A stretch of DNA of 64,000 nt from Tenacibaculum holothuriorum (GCF_002120225.1 NZ_LAPZ01000003.1:186001-250000), one strand, 5' to 3'; shown: positions 17,818 to 25,435, counted from the first letter of the stretch. Notes: a model not told the origin generated them from the sequence alone. Program-made: numbers and translations.

Positions 17818-18600
17818 TTACGATTCTATTACTAAACCATCATATGATAAAAATACATTTTCTGGCAACTCCTTCTCTACTTCATCATGCAAGCCTAACA
17901 ATTCACTTATATGCGTTAAATACGTTCTTTGTGGCTTAATCTCTTCTATAAAACTCAACGCTTCTTCAATGTTAAAATGTGTTGAATGTGGTTCTTTTCG
18001 TAAACCTGTCACAATTAAAACATCAAGATCCTTCAACTTTTCTTTTTCAATATCTTCCATTGATTTCATATCGGTTAAGTAAGCTACATTTCCAAAGCGA
18101 TATCCTAAAATAGGCAATTTCCCATGCATTACTTCAATAGGAATTACCTCCATTCCATTCAACATAAAGTTGTCTTGATGAGAAATAATAGTTGGTTTTA
18201 CAGATGGAGCACTCGGATATCTATTTTCTATAGCAAAAATATAATCGTATCGTTTTTGTAATACTTTTAAAACACGCTCACTTGTATAAATTGGTACTGG
18301 TCCTATCTTAAAACAGTATGGGCGAATTTCATCTAAACCCGCAATATGATCTGCATGTTCGTGAGTAAATAATATTCCGTTAATATTCTCTACCTGCTCT
18401 CGCATCATTTGTTGTCTAAAGTCTGGACCACAATCTATAACATACGTAAACTCATCCCAAGAAATTAATATTGAAGAACGTAATCGCTTATCTTTTGGAT
18501 TGTTAGATTGTGCTACAGGATGTTTGCTCGTCAACATAGGAACACCTGTTGAAGTACCTGTTCCTAAAAATGTTATTTTAAACTTAGTTTTCTTAGTCAT
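17818..18600 (-). CDS. MBL-fold metallohydrolase, PhnP-like phosphodiesterase family
   Basis: 260 residues from ATG 18600. The open frame extends to 18675, but that extension would overlap the promoter of the divergent gene and is not family-like. The metal site T-H-E-H-A-D-H is at 79-85 (H80, H82, D84, H85), with G-T-G-T-S-T-G-V-P at 13-21 typical of the PhnP/cyclic-phosphate group and C-G-P-D-F at 57-61; a later histidine lies in E-V-M-H-G. Such enzymes cleave phosphodiesters, e.g. phosphoribosyl cyclic phosphate, but the real substrate is unknown here since no phn genes are in view. Confidence 0.85.
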   Translation of the reverse strand: MTKKTKFKITFLGTGTSTGVPMLTSKHPVAQSNNPKDKRLRSSILISWDEFTYVIDCGPDFRQQMMREQVENINGILFTHEHADHIAGLDEIRPYCFKIGPVPIYTSERVLKVLQKRYDYIFAIENRYPSAPSVKPTIISHQDNFMLNGMEVIPIEVMHGKLPILGYRFGNVAYLTDMKSMEDIEKEKLKDLDVLIVTGLRKEPHSTHFNIEEALSFIEEIKPQRTYLTHISELLGLHDEVEKELPENVFLSYDGLVIES

Positions 18601-18607
18601 TTCAACA

Positions 18608-18658
18608 CAAAAATAGCAATTAAAAATTGACTGATAGTTACGAATTTCTGTACATTTG
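18608..18658. promoter_or_regulatory. Divergent promoter pair
   Basis: Plus strand: TTG 18627-18629, 21-base spacer, TACATTTG 18651-18658, leading to ATG 18683. Minus strand: TATTTTTG (18615-18608) 8 bases before ATG 18600. The plus-strand promoter is close to ideal; the minus-strand one lacks a clear -33 box. Confidence 0.65.
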
Positions 18659-18682
18659 TTTAACGTAACAAACAATTACAAA

Positions 18683-20128
18683 ATGGCAATTACTTTAAAA
18701 GGAGATAAAAAAATAAATACAGTACCTACTAGTAAAGCTAAAGCACTTAGGGTTAACCTTAATGCTAATATTTACGGTACGTTTGCAGAGATTGGTGCAG
18801 GACAAGAAACGGTACGTAATTTTTTTAGAGCTGGTGGAGCATCTGGTACTATTGCAAAAGCAATGAGTGCTTATGACAAGGATTTTTCTGACGCTATTTA
18901 CGGAATAGAAAATGACGGTCGTTACGTTACCGAGGCGCGATTAAAAAAGATGTTAAGACATGAAATGGACTTAATTGAAGAGCGTCTTGATAGACAAAAA
19001 CATCCAGATAAATTATTTTTTAGTTACGCAAACACTGTTGCAACTATAAACTTTACAAAGAAGTTTAAAGGACATGGTTGGGTTGGTATACGTTTTCAAT
19101 TAGATCCTTTAGAAGATTATAACGAAATAATTTTACACTTACGTTTTAAAGAAACTGACGCTAGAGCACAGCAAGAAACTTTAGGTACTTTAGGTGTAAA
19201 CTTAATATACGGAGCTTTTTACATGAACGATAGCCCAAAAGAATTGGTAAAATCGTTTTATGACAATATAGATCACGATCAATTGGAGATAGATATGATT
19301 AACTTCTCTGGTCCAAGATTTATGTATGTAGACAACCGTTTAATGAGTTTACAATTAGTTAAAAATGGAATGACCAATGCTGTAATGTTTGGTCCTGACG
19401 GAAATAATTTATTACCTGCTCAAGTATTATATAAAAAGAACATCTTAGCACTTCGTGGAAGTTTCCGTCCTGTAACAAAAGTTAACATGGATATGTTCGA
19501 ACGCTCTAAAGAACTATTCTTTAACGAGAGTAAGGTAAATCCAGAAAAATCTCAAATTATTTTCGAAATCACTTTAAGTAATTTACGTGCTGAAGGTGAA
19601 ATTAATGAACGTGATTTCTTAGATCGAGCAGAACTACTTTGTTCATTAGGTCAAAATGTAATGATTACAAACTTCCAAGAGTATTACAAGCTTGTAGAAT
19701 ACTTTAGTGAATTCACTAAAGAACGTATGGGATTAGCTATGGGAGTTTATAATCTAATTCAAATTTTTGACGAGAAATACTATAGAGATTTAAGTGGAGG
19801 TATTTTAGAAGCATTTGGTAAACTTTTCTTCAAAGATTTAAAAGTGTATATGTACCCGTACAAAGAAGAAGAATCAGGAGAGTTTATAACTAGTGAAAAC
19901 TTAAAAGTACACCCTAGGATGAAAGAATTATATAAATTCTTTAAAACTAATGGTAGACTTGTAGATATTAAAGATATTGATGACGATATTCTTCATATTT
20001 TCTCTCGAAAAGTTTTAGCGATGATTAAATCCGGAGAAGAAGGTTGGGAGAACATGTTACCAGAAGGAGTTTCTGAAATGATCAAAAATAATAGACTCTT
20101 CGGTTATACGAAACGAAGAAATTTATAA
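18683..20128 (+). CDS. Conserved bacterial protein of unknown function (481 aa)
   Basis: 481 residues from ATG 18683. An upstream TTG at 18656 is rejected because it lies in the -7 box. The protein is soluble, without signal or membrane segments, and begins M-A-I-T-L-K-G-D-K-K-I-N, followed by G-T-F-A-E-I-G-A-G-Q-E-T-V and F-F-R-A-G-G-A-S-G-T-I-A-K, a strongly conserved-looking Gly/Ala-rich stretch. Homologues, as remembered, carry unconvincing names such as nicotinate-nucleotide adenylyltransferase; no nucleotidyltransferase HxGH motif supports that here. It has its own promoter and terminator. Function not known. Confidence 0.8.
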   Translation: MAITLKGDKKINTVPTSKAKALRVNLNANIYGTFAEIGAGQETVRNFFRAGGASGTIAKAMSAYDKDFSDAIYGIENDGRYVTEARLKKMLRHEMDLIEERLDRQKHPDKLFFSYANTVATINFTKKFKGHGWVGIRFQLDPLEDYNEIILHLRFKETDARAQQETLGTLGVNLIYGAFYMNDSPKELVKSFYDNIDHDQLEIDMINFSGPRFMYVDNRLMSLQLVKNGMTNAVMFGPDGNNLLPAQVLYKKNILALRGSFRPVTKVNMDMFERSKELFFNESKVNPEKSQIIFEITLSNLRAEGEINERDFLDRAELLCSLGQNVMITNFQEYYKLVEYFSEFTKERMGLAMGVYNLIQIFDEKYYRDLSGGILEAFGKLFFKDLKVYMYPYKEEESGEFITSENLKVHPRMKELYKFFKTNGRLVDIKDIDDDILHIFSRKVLAMIKSGEEGWENMLPEGVSEMIKNNRLFGYTKRRNL

Positions 20129-20137
20129 TAGTAAAAT

Positions 20138-20167
20138 TAAAAAGGAGGTTAATACCTCCTTTTTTTA
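20138..20167 (+). terminator. Terminator after the 481-aa protein gene
   Basis: AAAAAGGAGG and CCTCCTTTTT pair around a six-base loop and are followed by a T-run. Confidence 0.85.
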
Positions 20168-20235
20168 TAAATTTAATCCAACTATTTTAAACCTTTTATA
20201 TTTTATGTAGTCTTACATACAAAATCAACCAAAAT

Positions 20236-20781
20236 TTGATAGCAGAAGTAACGTTAATAGAGCAATTACAAAATAAGAGTACAAAAGAAAAAGCTTTTCG
20301 TGCTCTAATGTCTCAATACAAAGAACGCTTGTATTGGCATATTCGAAAAATTGTAATTTCTCATGACGACGCAGATGATGTTTTACAGAACACATTCATC
20401 AAAATATTTAGAAGTATTGATAATTTTAAAGCAGAAAGCAAACTATTTTCTTGGATGTATAGAATTGCTACAAATGAAGCAATAACCTTTATTAATAAGA
20501 AAGCTAAAGAAAAAAATATTGATATTTCTGATATGCAGCAACAATTGGCTTCAAATTTGAGTAGTGATAATTGGTTTTCTGGAGATGAAATTCAATTAAT
20601 ACTTCAAAAAGCAATTGCAACATTACCACAAAAACAACAATTGGTTTTTAATATGAAGTATTTTGATGAATTAAAGTATGATGAAATCTCAGAAATCTTA
20701 GACACATCTGTGGGTAGTTTAAAAGCATCTTACCATCATGCTGTAAAAAAAATAGAAGAGTTTGTAAAAAACTATAATTAA
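20236..20781 (+). CDS. ECF-type RNA polymerase sigma factor
   Basis: 181 residues, start TTG 20236 (no ATG nearby). Region 2 (about 25-95) contains D-D-A-D-D-V-L-Q-N-T-F and F-S-W-M-Y-R-I-A-T-N-E-A; region 4 (about 120-178) contains L-P-x-K-Q-Q-L-V-F and a helix-turn-helix Y-D-E-I-S-E-I-L-D-T-S-V-G-S-L-K. This is the usual two-domain ECF sigma factor. It heads a three-gene set with a membrane anti-sigma-like protein (33 bases downstream) and a periplasmic protein, and probably responds to envelope stress. Its target promoter is not obvious in the window. Confidence 0.92.
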   Translation: MIAEVTLIEQLQNKSTKEKAFRALMSQYKERLYWHIRKIVISHDDADDVLQNTFIKIFRSIDNFKAESKLFSWMYRIATNEAITFINKKAKEKNIDISDMQQQLASNLSSDNWFSGDEIQLILQKAIATLPQKQQLVFNMKYFDELKYDEISEILDTSVGSLKASYHHAVKKIEEFVKNYN

Positions 20782-20814
20782 ACCTTTTTAGGAAATAATA
20801 GTCTTAATAGTAAC

Positions 20815-21351
20815 ATGAAAGAATTTAATAAACATAATAAGAAAGAGTTGTCTCTTAATGAGATTAAAAGCACAGGCTTTAAAACTCCTACGAACTTTTT
20901 AGATTCTGTTGAAGATGATTTTTTCACTAAGATAGCTGAAGAAAAGTTACCAAAAACAAATGGCTTTGAAGTTCCTAAAGATTATTTTAATTCTTTAGAA
21001 GATGAAATACTTAAAAAAGTACCCTCTCAAACTAAAGTGATTAATTTACGTTCACGTCTTAAAAAAGCAATTCCATTAGCAGCTGCAGCTTCTGTCTTAT
21101 TATTTATTGGAATAAACTATTTTTCTGTGCAAAGTGAAACAATTACTTTTGACGATATTTCAAGCACAGAAATTGAAAATTGGCTTGAAAATGGATATAC
21201 ATCTATTAACACAACCGACCTTGCTTCGGTTTTAGACGAAACTGATTTTAACGACAACGAATTAATAGACAATACAACTATAGAAGATATAGAAATTGAA
21301 GATTATTTAAACTCAATCGATGCATCTTCACTTATAAATGAAATTAATTAA
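20815..21351 (+). CDS. Probable anti-sigma factor, single-pass membrane protein
   Basis: 178 residues. The N-terminal cytoplasmic part (1-90) has two copies of a short motif (F-K-T-P-x-N-F-L-D-S-V-E-D and F-E-V-P-K-D-Y-F-N-S-L-E-D), then a basic patch R-S-R-L-K-K and one transmembrane helix (about 91-107), and an acidic periplasmic tail with D/E-I-E-x-Y/W repeats. Topology, length and position after an ECF sigma gene indicate an anti-sigma factor, although no ZAS zinc motif is seen. Its final bases lie next to the start of the periplasmic sensor gene. The duplicated motif may grip the sigma factor. Confidence 0.65.
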   Translation: MKEFNKHNKKELSLNEIKSTGFKTPTNFLDSVEDDFFTKIAEEKLPKTNGFEVPKDYFNSLEDEILKKVPSQTKVINLRSRLKKAIPLAAAASVLLFIGINYFSVQSETITFDDISSTEIENWLENGYTSINTTDLASVLDETDFNDNELIDNTTIEDIEIEDYLNSIDASSLINEIN

Positions 21352-21352
21352 C

Positions 21353-21805
21353 ATGAAAAAAATTACATACATATTAATCTTTTTAATTTCTTTTTCTGCC
21401 TCAGCACAAGTGAAGTACAAAAAAGAAAGTAGAGAAAAAATTAGAGCTTTAAAAGTTGGGATCTTAACCGAAAAGTTAGACTTAACCTCTAAAGAAGCCG
21501 AAAAATTTTGGCCTATTTATAACAAATACGATAAAGAATTAAATGATTTACGTATCGAAGAGAAACATTTAATGTGGAAACAAATTCGTAAAAATGGAGA
21601 TGTTGAAGCTTTAACCGAAAAACAATCAAAAGAAATTGTTTTAAAAATGTTTTCTCTTAGAGAAAAAGTTTATAAAATGCGTAAAGACTATTACAAAAAA
21701 CTACTCGATGTTCTTCCTTACAAGAAAATTATTCAACTAGAAATTGCTGAAAAAGATTTTCACAGAAAATTAATAGGTAAGCTAAGACATAAAAAACGTA
21801 AATAA
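21353..21805 (+). CDS. Periplasmic Spy/CpxP-like sensor of the ECF sigma system
   Basis: 150 residues from ATG 21353, one base after the anti-sigma gene; an in-frame upstream start would overlap that gene. A signal peptide (1-19, cleaved after S-A-S-A) precedes a wholly helical, Lys/Glu-rich mature protein of about 131 residues with L-D-L-T-S-K-E-A-E-K-F-W-P-I-Y and repeated Y-K/K-M motifs, resembling the Spy/CpxP LTxxQ architecture. Flavobacterial homologues are named sensor of ECF-type sigma factor. It may bind unfolded periplasmic proteins and signal to the anti-sigma factor; this is inference. Confidence 0.7.
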   Translation: MKKITYILIFLISFSASAQVKYKKESREKIRALKVGILTEKLDLTSKEAEKFWPIYNKYDKELNDLRIEEKHLMWKQIRKNGDVEALTEKQSKEIVLKMFSLREKVYKMRKDYYKKLLDVLPYKKIIQLEIAEKDFHRKLIGKLRHKKRK

Positions 21806-21814
21806 CTAAAAAAT

Positions 21815-21846
21815 AAAAAGAGAGTTTATATAAACTCTCTTTTTAT
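21815..21846. terminator. Bidirectional terminator (30-base perfect palindrome)
   Basis: AAAAAGAGAGTTTA, TA, then TAAACTCTCTTTTT is a perfect palindrome. It can end both the sigma operon and the convergent 65-codon gene, whose stop is at its right edge. Confidence 0.88.
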
Positions 21847-22040
21847 TTTTTAACTAACGCCATACAAACATATAATTCTGGTTTGTTAGCCGTAAATTGT
21901 TTTAACCAAATGGTTAATTCTTCTACTTCATAAGGTAATAATCTACCCAATGCTTTTTCTAATTCTCTACAAAATAAGTCTGTATTAAAACTTACTTTTT
22001 TAAGTACAGTCTTAGTGTACTCATACATTGCTCTAGCCAT
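21843..22040 (-). CDS. Small conserved flavobacterial protein (65 aa)
   Basis: 65 residues starting M-A-R-A-M-Y-E-Y-T-K-T-V-L-K-K-V-S-F. It is soluble and amphipathic, probably helical, with F-C-R-E-L-E-K-A and L-P-Y-E-V-E-E-L. I remember near-identical short proteins across Flavobacteriaceae, always without a known function. Conserved start, full-length ORF and its own terminator support a real gene. Two cysteines (24 and 59) are present. Confidence 0.7.
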   Translation of the reverse strand: MARAMYEYTKTVLKKVSFNTDLFCRELEKALGRLLPYEVEELTIWLKQFTANKPELYVCMALVKK

Positions 22041-22116
22041 ATTTTATTTTTTAAGAGGGATTCAAAATACTAACGTAAGTTACGATTTTTTATTCTCACT
22101 TATATGTTAAAATTGA

Positions 22117-22151
22117 GCAAAAAAAATCCGACTTATTAACATAGTCGGATT
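22117..22151 (-). terminator. Terminator of the kdsB-to-88-aa gene unit
   Basis: AATCCGACT and AGTCGGATT pair around a nine-base loop; on the minus strand the stem is followed by TTTTTTT. It ends transcription from the 88-residue protein gene. Confidence 0.8.
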
Positions 22152-22175
22152 CACTTCATTTTATTTACACTCTAA

Positions 22176-22442
22176 TTATAAGGCATTTACCTTATCAATT
22201 AAAGTATTTGCTTTTTCTTCTAACTCAACGCTAATTGCTTTAAAATGAGCTTTTTTGTTTTCTACATTTTTAGCATTAACTTTAGCTATTAAATCATCAT
22301 AAACTTCAAAAATTTCATTTCTAATAGCTTCTGTTTTCGCTTCATCTACATCTGAATTTAATCCAGCTGTTAAATTTGTAATATCAAGAATATCACCTAA
22401 TGTATAATCTATATCCTTTTTTAAATTTTTTATGCTTGCCAT
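22176..22442 (-). CDS. Small conserved hypothetical protein (88 aa)
   Basis: 88 residues, acidic, all helical by composition (M-A-S-I-K-N-L-K-K-D-I-D-Y-T-L-G-D-I-L-D), soluble. Such a protein occurs near the CAT-like gene in related genomes as far as remembered; function is unknown. It starts 21 bases after the CAT-like stop codon and ends at a clear terminator. A TAAATTTG element at 22459-22466 (minus) may give it a separate promoter. Confidence 0.65.
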   Translation of the reverse strand: MASIKNLKKDIDYTLGDILDITNLTAGLNSDVDEAKTEAIRNEIFEVYDDLIAKVNAKNVENKKAHFKAISVELEEKANTLIDKVNAL

Positions 22443-22463
22443 AATATTAATTTTGATGCAAAT

Positions 22464-23090
22464 TTAACCTATTTTATCTAATTGATTTTGAAATTCTTCA
22501 AAAAATAATCCTACATGATAACCATCTACCAAAGCATGATTTACTGTAATTGCTACTGGCATAATTTGTTTGCCGCTTTCTTCTTTAACTTTTCCGAAAG
22601 CTAATTGTGGTACACTATTATCTTTATTTCCTGAAATTGGTTCTTTATGCCCTGTAAAATGTAACCATGGTAATGCCGAACAATGAATGCATCCAAGTGA
22701 ATACTTTGGAGGAAACAAATTTGTAGAGTTTATAATTCTTTTCTTCTCTTCTTGAAATCTTCTATTAAACTCTTCAAAATCTTCTGTGAATTCAATATAT
22801 GAAAAACCAAAAGTAGTATCGGGTCTTGCTATCGTTGCCGAAGCATTAATAACATCGTAAATTGCTATTTTGTCTTCTTCAATTCTATATTTAAAATTTT
22901 CAACAGAATTTAAAGCCTTTAAACAATTATGAAGATACAATACAAAAAAAGATACTTTCTTATTCTTTGAAAACCTCAAAGCTTTAGTTACATTAACATT
23001 TGCAACTATTCCAAACGATGGATCTTCTAACGTTCTAAAGTGATTGTATAATTCTTTTCTATTCCAGTTTTCAATATCTAAATACTTCAT
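22464..23090 (-). CDS. CAT-like acetyltransferase (chloramphenicol acetyltransferase fold)
   Basis: 208 residues, the usual CAT monomer length. The catalytic histidine H185 lies in the family motif N-H-A-L-V-D-G-Y-H-V (184-193) with D189 following, and F-S-Y-I-E-F is near 96-101, so a working CoA-dependent O-acyl transferase trimer is expected. CAT-fold enzymes are also found in core genomes and do not by themselves mean drug resistance; the acceptor here is unknown. It lies 3 bases after the HAD gene, so is probably co-transcribed with it and kdsB. Confidence 0.8.
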   Translation of the reverse strand: MKYLDIENWNRKELYNHFRTLEDPSFGIVANVNVTKALRFSKNKKVSFFVLYLHNCLKALNSVENFKYRIEEDKIAIYDVINASATIARPDTTFGFSYIEFTEDFEEFNRRFQEEKKRIINSTNLFPPKYSLGCIHCSALPWLHFTGHKEPISGNKDNSVPQLAFGKVKEESGKQIMPVAITVNHALVDGYHVGLFFEEFQNQLDKIG

Positions 23091-23093
23091 TAT

Positions 23094-23783
23094 TTATAAA
23101 AAAGAGGTGATTTCTTTAATATTTGCTACAGTTTTATAGTCTGATGATTTTTGTTCTTCTGAAACTTCTTCATGTGCCCAAGTGGTATGAAACGGAATAT
23201 GAATTGCAGAAGCACCAATATTTACCAATGGCAATACATCTGATTTTAATGAATTACCTACCATTAACAACTCTTCTGGCTTTATTTCTAAACGTTTTAA
23301 AACTTTGGTATAATCATCCTCTTTCTTTTCGCTCATTACTTCTGTGTGGTGAAAATACTGTAAGATTCCAGATTTTTCTAATTTTCGCTCTTGATCTAAT
23401 AAATCTCCTTTGGTAGCTACAATTAATTTATAATTTCCTTGTAGTTTTTGTAGTGTTTCCTCTACTCCATCTAACAATTCGATAGGTTTTTCTAACATAT
23501 CTTTACCTATGCTTAGAATTTGATTTAACGTTTTTTGAGATATCTTATAATTAGATAACTCTAAAGCTGCTTCGACCATAGAAAGCATAAATCCTTTTAC
23601 TCCGTAACCATATAATTTTAGGTTAGCTATTTCTTTTTTAAATAACTCTTGATGAATTTTATTTTCAGTTTCGTAGTCTGACAATAATTTAGCAAACTCA
23701 TTTTCGGCATCTCTAAAATAGGTTTCGTTTACCCAAAGAGTATCATCAGCATCGAAAGCTATTACTTTAATATTTTTATACAT
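23094..23783 (-). CDS. HAD family hydrolase (YjjG-like)
   Basis: 229 residues. Motif I F-D-A-D-D-T-L-W has nucleophile D11 and general acid D13; motif II is I-V-A-T-K-G-D; motif IV is [11 protein letters not shown] helical cap domain (about 20-90) follows motif I, as in YjjG-type nucleotidases. The substrate is unknown. It overlaps the end of kdsB by 8 bases, so translation is likely coupled; a KDO-8-phosphate phosphatase role (KdsC) is tempting, but KdsC is about 180 residues and capless, so the idea is weak. Confidence 0.8.
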   Translation of the reverse strand: MYKNIKVIAFDADDTLWVNETYFRDAENEFAKLLSDYETENKIHQELFKKEIANLKLYGYGVKGFMLSMVEAALELSNYKISQKTLNQILSIGKDMLEKPIELLDGVEETLQKLQGNYKLIVATKGDLLDQERKLEKSGILQYFHHTEVMSEKKEDDYTKVLKRLEIKPEELLMVGNSLKSDVLPLVNIGASAIHIPFHTTWAHEEVSEEQKSSDYKTVANIKEITSFL

Positions 23784-24510
23784 TTTCTAAATATTGTTTG
23801 GCTTTTTCTAAATCTTCTGGTGTATCGATACCAATTGCTTCTACATCAGTTTCAACCATTTTTATTTTTTTTCCTACTTCTAAATATCGAATACACTCAA
23901 TTTTTTCAGCAGCTTCTAATGGTGTCATTGGTAAATTATAAAAGTCAATTAATGCTTCTTTTCTAAAAGCATACACTCCTTTGTGTTTGTAATATTTTAC
24001 TGTAATATCTTTATCTCGATGGTAAGGAATTGGGTTTCTCGAAAAATACAATGCTAAATTGTTTTGATCGGTAATTACCTTAACATTATTCGGATTTTCA
24101 ATATCTTCTTTATTTGTGATATGAACTTTTAACGACGCTAAATCAACTTCCTTATGAGTGTCTTCTTTAAAAATATTGATCAGTTTTCTTAGAGAAGTTT
24201 CATCTATAAACGGTTCATCTCCTTGAACATTAACAACAATATCTACTTCTAAATCTTCTACTGCCTCTGCTATTCTGTCTGATCCTGTTTCGTGTTCTTT
24301 TTTACTTCTTATAACCTTTCCTCCATGAGATTCTATTGTCTCATAAATTATATCAGAATCTGTTACCACATAAACTTCATCGAAAAGATTGGTGTTTTTC
24401 GCTGCTTTATAAGTTCTTGCAATTACTGGCAAACCTCCTAAATCTTTCATTAATTTACCAGGAAAACGAGAAGCACTATATCGTGCAGGAATCATAGCTA
24501 TAATCTTCAT
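23776..24510 (-). CDS. kdsB: 3-deoxy-manno-octulosonate cytidylyltransferase
   Basis: 244 residues with the KdsB signature: I-P-A-R-Y-x-A-S-R-F-P-G-K (7-19), [16 protein letters not shown] and a C-terminal [11 protein letters not shown]. It activates KDO as CMP-KDO for LPS inner core synthesis. It is the first gene of a unit with the HAD and CAT-like genes. A TATCTTTG element at 24536-24543 (minus) would give a leader of about 20 bases. Confidence 0.95.
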   Translation of the reverse strand: MKIIAMIPARYSASRFPGKLMKDLGGLPVIARTYKAAKNTNLFDEVYVVTDSDIIYETIESHGGKVIRSKKEHETGSDRIAEAVEDLEVDIVVNVQGDEPFIDETSLRKLINIFKEDTHKEVDLASLKVHITNKEDIENPNNVKVITDQNNLALYFSRNPIPYHRDKDITVKYYKHKGVYAFRKEALIDFYNLPMTPLEAAEKIECIRYLEVGKKIKMVETDVEAIGIDTPEDLEKAKQYLENV

Positions 24511-24535
24511 AAATACTATATCTGTAATATAAACT

Positions 24536-24543
24536 CAAAGATA
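24536..24543 (-). promoter_or_regulatory. kdsB: Putative -7 element of kdsB
   Basis: The minus strand reads TATCTTTG, 26 bases before ATG 24510. No clear -33 TTG at standard spacing. Confidence 0.5.
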
Positions 24544-24614
24544 CACATAATTAAACTTCATTCTTAATTCTGTTTAATTTATAACTTTAACACTTATTTT
24601 ATAGCTATTTAACT

Positions 24615-24643
24615 TTGATTATTAATAATCTTTTATATTTTTG
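24615..24643 (+). promoter_or_regulatory. Promoter of the mini-ORF leader region
   Basis: TTG 24615-24617, 18-base spacer, TATTTTTG 24636-24643. The expected transcription start falls at or within a base or two of the ATG at 24649, so the first mini-ORF would be leaderless or the transcript is a non-coding leader. Confidence 0.6.
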
Positions 24644-24648
24644 GTGGC

Positions 24649-24804
24649 ATGAATAAGGTATTAACAAACATAATGTATGTAACTAAGCAAGTAATTAACA
24701 CGGTTATTTGCCGTACGTTTATGTTTGGTGGCTATACAAAAATGCAAAAGCAGCATGTATACGTAAAGAAAAGTACCTTGAATGAATTTAGAAGAAAAAA
24801 ATAA
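24649..24804 (+). CDS. Mini-ORF, 51 aa (leader peptide or small protein)
   Basis: 51 codons, basic, starting M-N-K-V-L-T-N-I-M-Y-V-T-K and ending F-R-R-K-K. An internal ATG at 24673 gives 43 residues. It begins exactly where the upstream promoter predicts RNA start, and a strong terminator follows 25 bases after the stop. The T-N-I-M-Y segment recurs as T-T-I-M-Y in the next mini-ORF. No family recognised. It may be a leader peptide in an attenuator, a small basic protein, or chance within a roughly 210-base non-coding RNA (24649-24861). Confidence 0.35.
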   Translation: MNKVLTNIMYVTKQVINTVICRTFMFGGYTKMQKQHVYVKKSTLNEFRRKK

Positions 24805-24828
24805 TTCAATAAAATTATAAAAATAGTA

Positions 24829-24862
24829 AAGGTGCTTTTCATAAGAAAAGCACCTTTTTTTA
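24829..24862 (+). terminator. Terminator inside the leader region (possible attenuator)
   Basis: AAGGTGCTTTTC and GAAAAGCACCTT pair around a four-base loop and are followed by TTTTT. It lies between two mini-ORFs of the same strand, with no new promoter recognised after it, so downstream genes would depend on read-through. Confidence 0.85.
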
Positions 24863-24887
24863 TATATCAATTTAAATTATATCAATC

Positions 24888-24995
24888 ATGAAAAATTTTA
24901 CAACAATTATGTATCGACAAGGCAAATGTTTTATGAACAATGTTAAGCATCAAACATTAAAAGAACCAGAACTATTACTCATACTTAATACTTAA
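24888..24995 (+). CDS. Mini-ORF, 35 aa
   Basis: 35 codons (M-K-N-F-T-T-I-M-Y-R-Q-G-K at the start), ending 5 bases before the next ORF. Coding status is uncertain; the T-T-I-M-Y match to the first mini-ORF and tight spacing to the 117-codon gene are the only supports. No RBS is visible, which is usual for this phylum. Confidence 0.3.
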   Translation: MKNFTTIMYRQGKCFMNNVKHQTLKEPELLLILNT

Positions 24996-25000
24996 ACAAC

Positions 25001-25354
25001 ATGAAAACTTTACAAAACAACATATATAATTCATCTCAATTCGTAGTTAACAAAAAACAGATTAGCAAAAAAAACAAAACACTTAAAACTTCTATTTTGT
25101 ATGATAAAATAGAATCGAGTGTAAATTCTTCACTTATACGTTATCAAAACTCATCTAACTTAAGCTTCAAAAGTATAGAGTTTGATATTTTAAATAATGC
25201 CTACTTAAACGATAAGCTTATTATAAAAAATAACATTAAAAAATTAAGTACTACTGAATTAGTCTTAGACATAACAGTATCGAAAAAAGAAGAGAATAAA
25301 AAAGATATTATATGCAAAGCCACTTTTGGTTATGCATTGAAAAAAGCTTCTTAA
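25001..25354 (+). CDS. Short protein with hotdog-like C-terminal half (117 aa)
   Basis: 117 residues, basic and Asn/Lys/Ser rich. The last 60 residues (F-K-S-I-E-F-D-I, then L-N-D-K-L-I-I-K-N-N-I-K-K-L-S, then A-T-F-G-Y-A-L) follow the strand pattern of acyl-CoA thioesterase hotdog domains, but the N-terminal active-site half is absent or unlike the family. It may be a shortened, non-catalytic hotdog protein or an unrelated fold. It lies after the attenuator-like terminator and is followed by a long hairpin. Function unknown; base composition is even more AT-rich than its neighbours. Confidence 0.55.
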   Translation: MKTLQNNIYNSSQFVVNKKQISKKNKTLKTSILYDKIESSVNSSLIRYQNSSNLSFKSIEFDILNNAYLNDKLIIKNNIKKLSTTELVLDITVSKKEENKKDIICKATFGYALKKAS

Positions 25355-25394
25355 TAATCATTTTCAAGATTATAAGTTGATTTGGTTTGTTTGT

Positions 25395-25435
25395 TAAACA
25401 GTCTTAGAGTAAATAATTTACTTTAAGGCTGTTTA
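25395..25435. terminator. Hairpin between converging genes
   Basis: TAAACAG (25395-25401) and CTGTTTA (25429-25435) with inner pairs AGTAAA/TTTACT form an extended stem ending at the manA stop codon. It lacks a good T-run, so its strength as a terminator is uncertain. Confidence 0.5.

Noticed and set aside
18683-20128. Nicotinate-nucleotide adenylyltransferase
   Set aside because: No HxGH nucleotidyltransferase motif or matching length; the name seems to be inherited misannotation.
22464-23090. CAT-like gene as an acquired chloramphenicol resistance gene
   Set aside because: Composition matches the neighbours and it is fused into a kdsB unit; no mobile element is near.
24661-24870. Minus-strand ORF of 69 codons over the mini-ORF region
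   Set aside because: It runs through the terminator hairpin at 24829-24862 and has a low-complexity Phe/Tyr-rich product; the plus-strand promoter and terminator explain the region better.
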